A stretch of DNA of 64,000 nt, taken from Mycobacterium bohemicum DSM 44277. GTDB lineage: Bacteria > Actinomycetota > Actinomycetes > Mycobacteriales > Mycobacteriaceae. Of this stretch, positions 62,264 to 64,000 are shown piece after piece (position 1 is the first letter of the stretch; each line of letters starts with the position of its first letter). The stretch is from assembly GCF_001053185.1 (NCBI RefSeq), contig NZ_CSTD01000001.1, positions 1,606,333-1,670,332 on the forward strand. Direction: 5' to 3'. A program made the translations under genes and the position numbers. The notes under the pieces were generated by a model, which was not told where the DNA came from, made no database searches, and was given only the letters and a program-made list of their open reading frames with translations.

Positions 62264-64000
62264 GTGCCACTGACACCGGAGCCCCCGGGTAAGGCGCCCG
62301 TCGCTCTGCGGAGCCCCGTCGTCCCGCCCGTAGCAAGCGCTTCGGCGCTGCGGCGGGTGCTGCGCCGGGCCCGCGACGGCGTCGTCCTCAACGTCGACGA
62401 GGCCGCCCTGGCGATGACGGCGCGGGGTGCGGACCTGGCGGACCTGTGCGCCAGCGCGGCGCGGGTGCGCGACGCCGGTCTGGAATCGGCCGGGCGGCGG
62501 GGGCCGAACGGGCACCTGCCGATCACGTACTCGCGCAAGGTGTTCCTGCCCATCACCCACCTGTGCCGTGACAGCTGCCACTACTGCACGTTCGCGACGG
62601 CCCCCGGCAAGCTGCGCGCCCGCGGGGCCGGCATGTACATGGAGCCCGACGAGGTGCTCGACGTTGCCCGTCGCGGGGCCGAACTGGGTTGCAAGGAAGC
62701 ATTGTTCACGCTGGGCGACCGGCCGGAAGAGCGCTGGGAAGAGGCGCGCGACTGGCTGGGCGAGCGCGGCTACGATTCCACGCTGTCCTACGTGCGGGCG
62801 ATGGCGATCCGGGTGCTGGAGGAGACCGGGTTGCTGCCGCACCTTAACCCCGGTGTGATGAGCTGGTCGGAGATGTCGCGGCTGAAACCGGTGGCACCGT
62901 CGATGGGCATGATGCTCGAGACCACGTCGCGCCGGCTCTTCGAGACCAAAGGGCTTGCGCACTACGGCAGTCCGGACAAGGACCCGGCCGTGCGGCTGCG
63001 CACGCTCACCGACGCGGGCCGGCTGTCCATTCCGTTCACCACCGGCCTGCTGGTCGGCATCGGGGAGACGCTGACCGAACGCGCGGAAACCCTGCACGCG
63101 ATCCGCAAGTCCCACAAGGAGTTCGGCCACGTCCAAGAGGTGATCGTGCAGAACTTCCGGGCCAAGCAGCACACGGCGATGGCCGATGTCCCCGACGCCG
63201 GGATCGAGGACTACCTGGCGACCGTGGCGGTTGCGCGGTTGGTGCTCGGGCCGGGAATGCGGATTCAGGCGCCGCCCAACCTGGTGTCGCGCGAGGAATG
63301 CCTGGCGCTGATCCGCGCCGGCGTCGACGACTGGGGCGGTGTCTCGCCGCTGACCCCCGACCACGTCAACCCCGAACGGCCCTGGCCGGCGCTGGACGAA
63401 CTGGCCGCCGTCACCGTCGCGGGCGGCTACGAGCTGGTCCAGCGGCTGACCGCCCAGCCCAGGTACGTCCAGGCCGGCGCGGCCTGGATCGACCCCCGCG
63501 TCTACGGCCACGTCGAGGCGCTGGCCGACCCCGACACCGGCCTGGCCCGCGACGTCAACCCGGTGGGCAGGCCGTGGCAGGAGCCCGACGACGTGGAGTC
63601 CGCCGGCCGGGTCGACCTGAACGCCGCGATCGACACCGACGGCCGCAACAGCGAGGCCCGCAGCGACCTCGAAAGCGCCTTCGGCGACTGGGAATCCATC
63701 CGTGCACACGTCGCGGAGCTGGCCGCGCGGGTCCCCGAACGCATCGACACCGACGTGCTCGCGGCGCTGCGCTCGGCCGAGCGGAACCCGGGCGGCTGCA
63801 CCGACGACGAATATCTCGCGCTGGCGACGGCCGACGGCCCCGCATTGGAAGCGGTTGCCGCCCTTGCTGATTCGTTGCGCCGCGACGCCGTAGGCGACGA
63901 CGTGACGTTCGTGGTCAACCGCAACATCAACTTCACCAACATCTGCTATACCGGTTGCCGGTTCTGCGCGTTCGCCCAGCGCAAGGGCGACGCCGACGCC
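62264..64000 (+). CDS. fbiC: FO synthase FbiC, 5' part
   Basis: The first 579 codons of the bifunctional radical-SAM enzyme that makes 7,8-didemethyl-8-hydroxy-5-deazariboflavin, the chromophore of coenzyme F420 (Rv1173). The first [4Fe-4S] site CRDSCHYC has Cys101, 105 and 108 (CofG half); the second, CYTGCRFC, lies near the right edge and begins the CofH half. The GTG at 62264 is preceded by GGGGGAG. The gene runs out of the window. F420 supports the nearby Rv1155-type oxidoreductase. Confidence 0.96.
   Translation, partial: MPLTPEPPGKAPVALRSPVVPPVASASALRRVLRRARDGVVLNVDEAALAMTARGADLADLCASAARVRDAGLESAGRRGPNGHLPITYSRKVFLPITHLCRDSCHYCTFATAPGKLRARGAGMYMEPDEVLDVARRGAELGCKEALFTLGDRPEERWEEARDWLGERGYDSTLSYVRAMAIRVLEETGLLPHLNPGVMSWSEMSRLKPVAPSMGMMLETTSRRLFETKGLAHYGSPDKDPAVRLRTLTDAGRLSIPFTTGLLVGIGETLTERAETLHAIRKSHKEFGHVQEVIVQNFRAKQHTAMADVPDAGIEDYLATVAVARLVLGPGMRIQAPPNLVSREECLALIRAGVDDWGGVSPLTPDHVNPERPWPALDELAAVTVAGGYELVQRLTAQPRYVQAGAAWIDPRVYGHVEALADPDTGLARDVNPVGRPWQEPDDVESAGRVDLNAAIDTDGRNSEARSDLESAFGDWESIRAHVAELAARVPERIDTDVLAALRSAERNPGGCTDDEYLALATADGPALEAVAALADSLRRDAVGDDVTFVVNRNINFTNICYTGCRFCAFAQRKGDADA

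Overview
The window is a high-GC actinobacterial chromosome segment from a slow-growing Mycobacterium. It carries PE-family genes, an MmpL transporter, fbiC, mshB, pimE and a narGHJI operon, and many genes start with GTG or TTG. From about 23.6 kb to the right edge the order follows the M. tuberculosis Rv1135A-Rv1173 segment: thiolase, enoyl-CoA hydratase, Rv1138c, Rv1139c, CPBP protein, echA10, mcr, Rv1144, mmpL13, Rv1147, cobB, Rv1152, Rv1155, Rv1156, Rv1157c, pimE, PCD, mutT2, narGHJI, typA, lpqW, Rv1167c, mshB, Rv1171, PE12, fbiC. The differences from H37Rv (one uninterrupted mmpL13, no PPE17/PE11, extra PE gene, different left flank) suggest a non-tuberculosis species such as a member of the M. 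avium complex. No search was run, so the species is an inference.

Left part (1-7.2 kb): a DUF222/13E12 fragment running off the edge, a flavin amine oxidase, an epoxide-hydrolase-like enzyme, a PrpD-like dehydratase, a tiny membrane protein, a DUF3556 membrane protein under a perfect KstR-type operator, and an NAD(P)-binding protein.

Accessory metabolic island (7.4-21.9 kb): an SDR, a regulator with two fused TetR units, a translationally coupled acyl-CoA dehydrogenase pair, a second SDR, a MoxR AAA+ ATPase with a VWA partner, a periplasmic-binding-protein fold lacking a signal peptide, an AveC-like membrane protein, a third SDR, a cytochrome P450 and an aldehyde dehydrogenase. Four promoter regions in it share an 18-bp semi-palindromic motif, so it looks like one regulon. 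It would activate, oxidise and beta-oxidise an unidentified lipid- or terpenoid-like substrate. This is the best candidate for an undescribed system. Next to it is a PE-CBM2-GH12 fusion, a PE-targeted cellulase-like protein.

Central part (23.6-37.6 kb): fatty-acid and isoprenoid-type metabolism (thiolase/hydratase pair, Rv1138c/Rv1139c pair, two paralogous NAD-binding proteins around a CPBP protease, echA10, mcr, Rv1144) followed by mmpL13, a TetR gene and a methyltransferase.

Right part (37.6-64 kb): DUF559 nuclease-like protein, sirtuin, small regulators and repair or cofactor genes, PIM biosynthesis, respiratory nitrate reductase, typA, lpqW, a long PE gene, mycothiol deacetylase and the start of fbiC. 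Several genes look broken: narJ (frameshift), the Rv1157c homologue (frameshift), PE12 (internal deletion plus frameshift) and probably the DUF222 gene.

Two dispersed repeat families sit just 3' of genes: a 53-55-bp MIRU-like tandem repeat in two arrays and a 40-bp direct repeat in two copies. Many genes have a TANNNT hexamer 6-8 nt before the start codon, consistent with leaderless transcription. I saw no tRNA, rRNA, CRISPR array or insertion sequence, and no gene-free stretch longer than about 300 bp.
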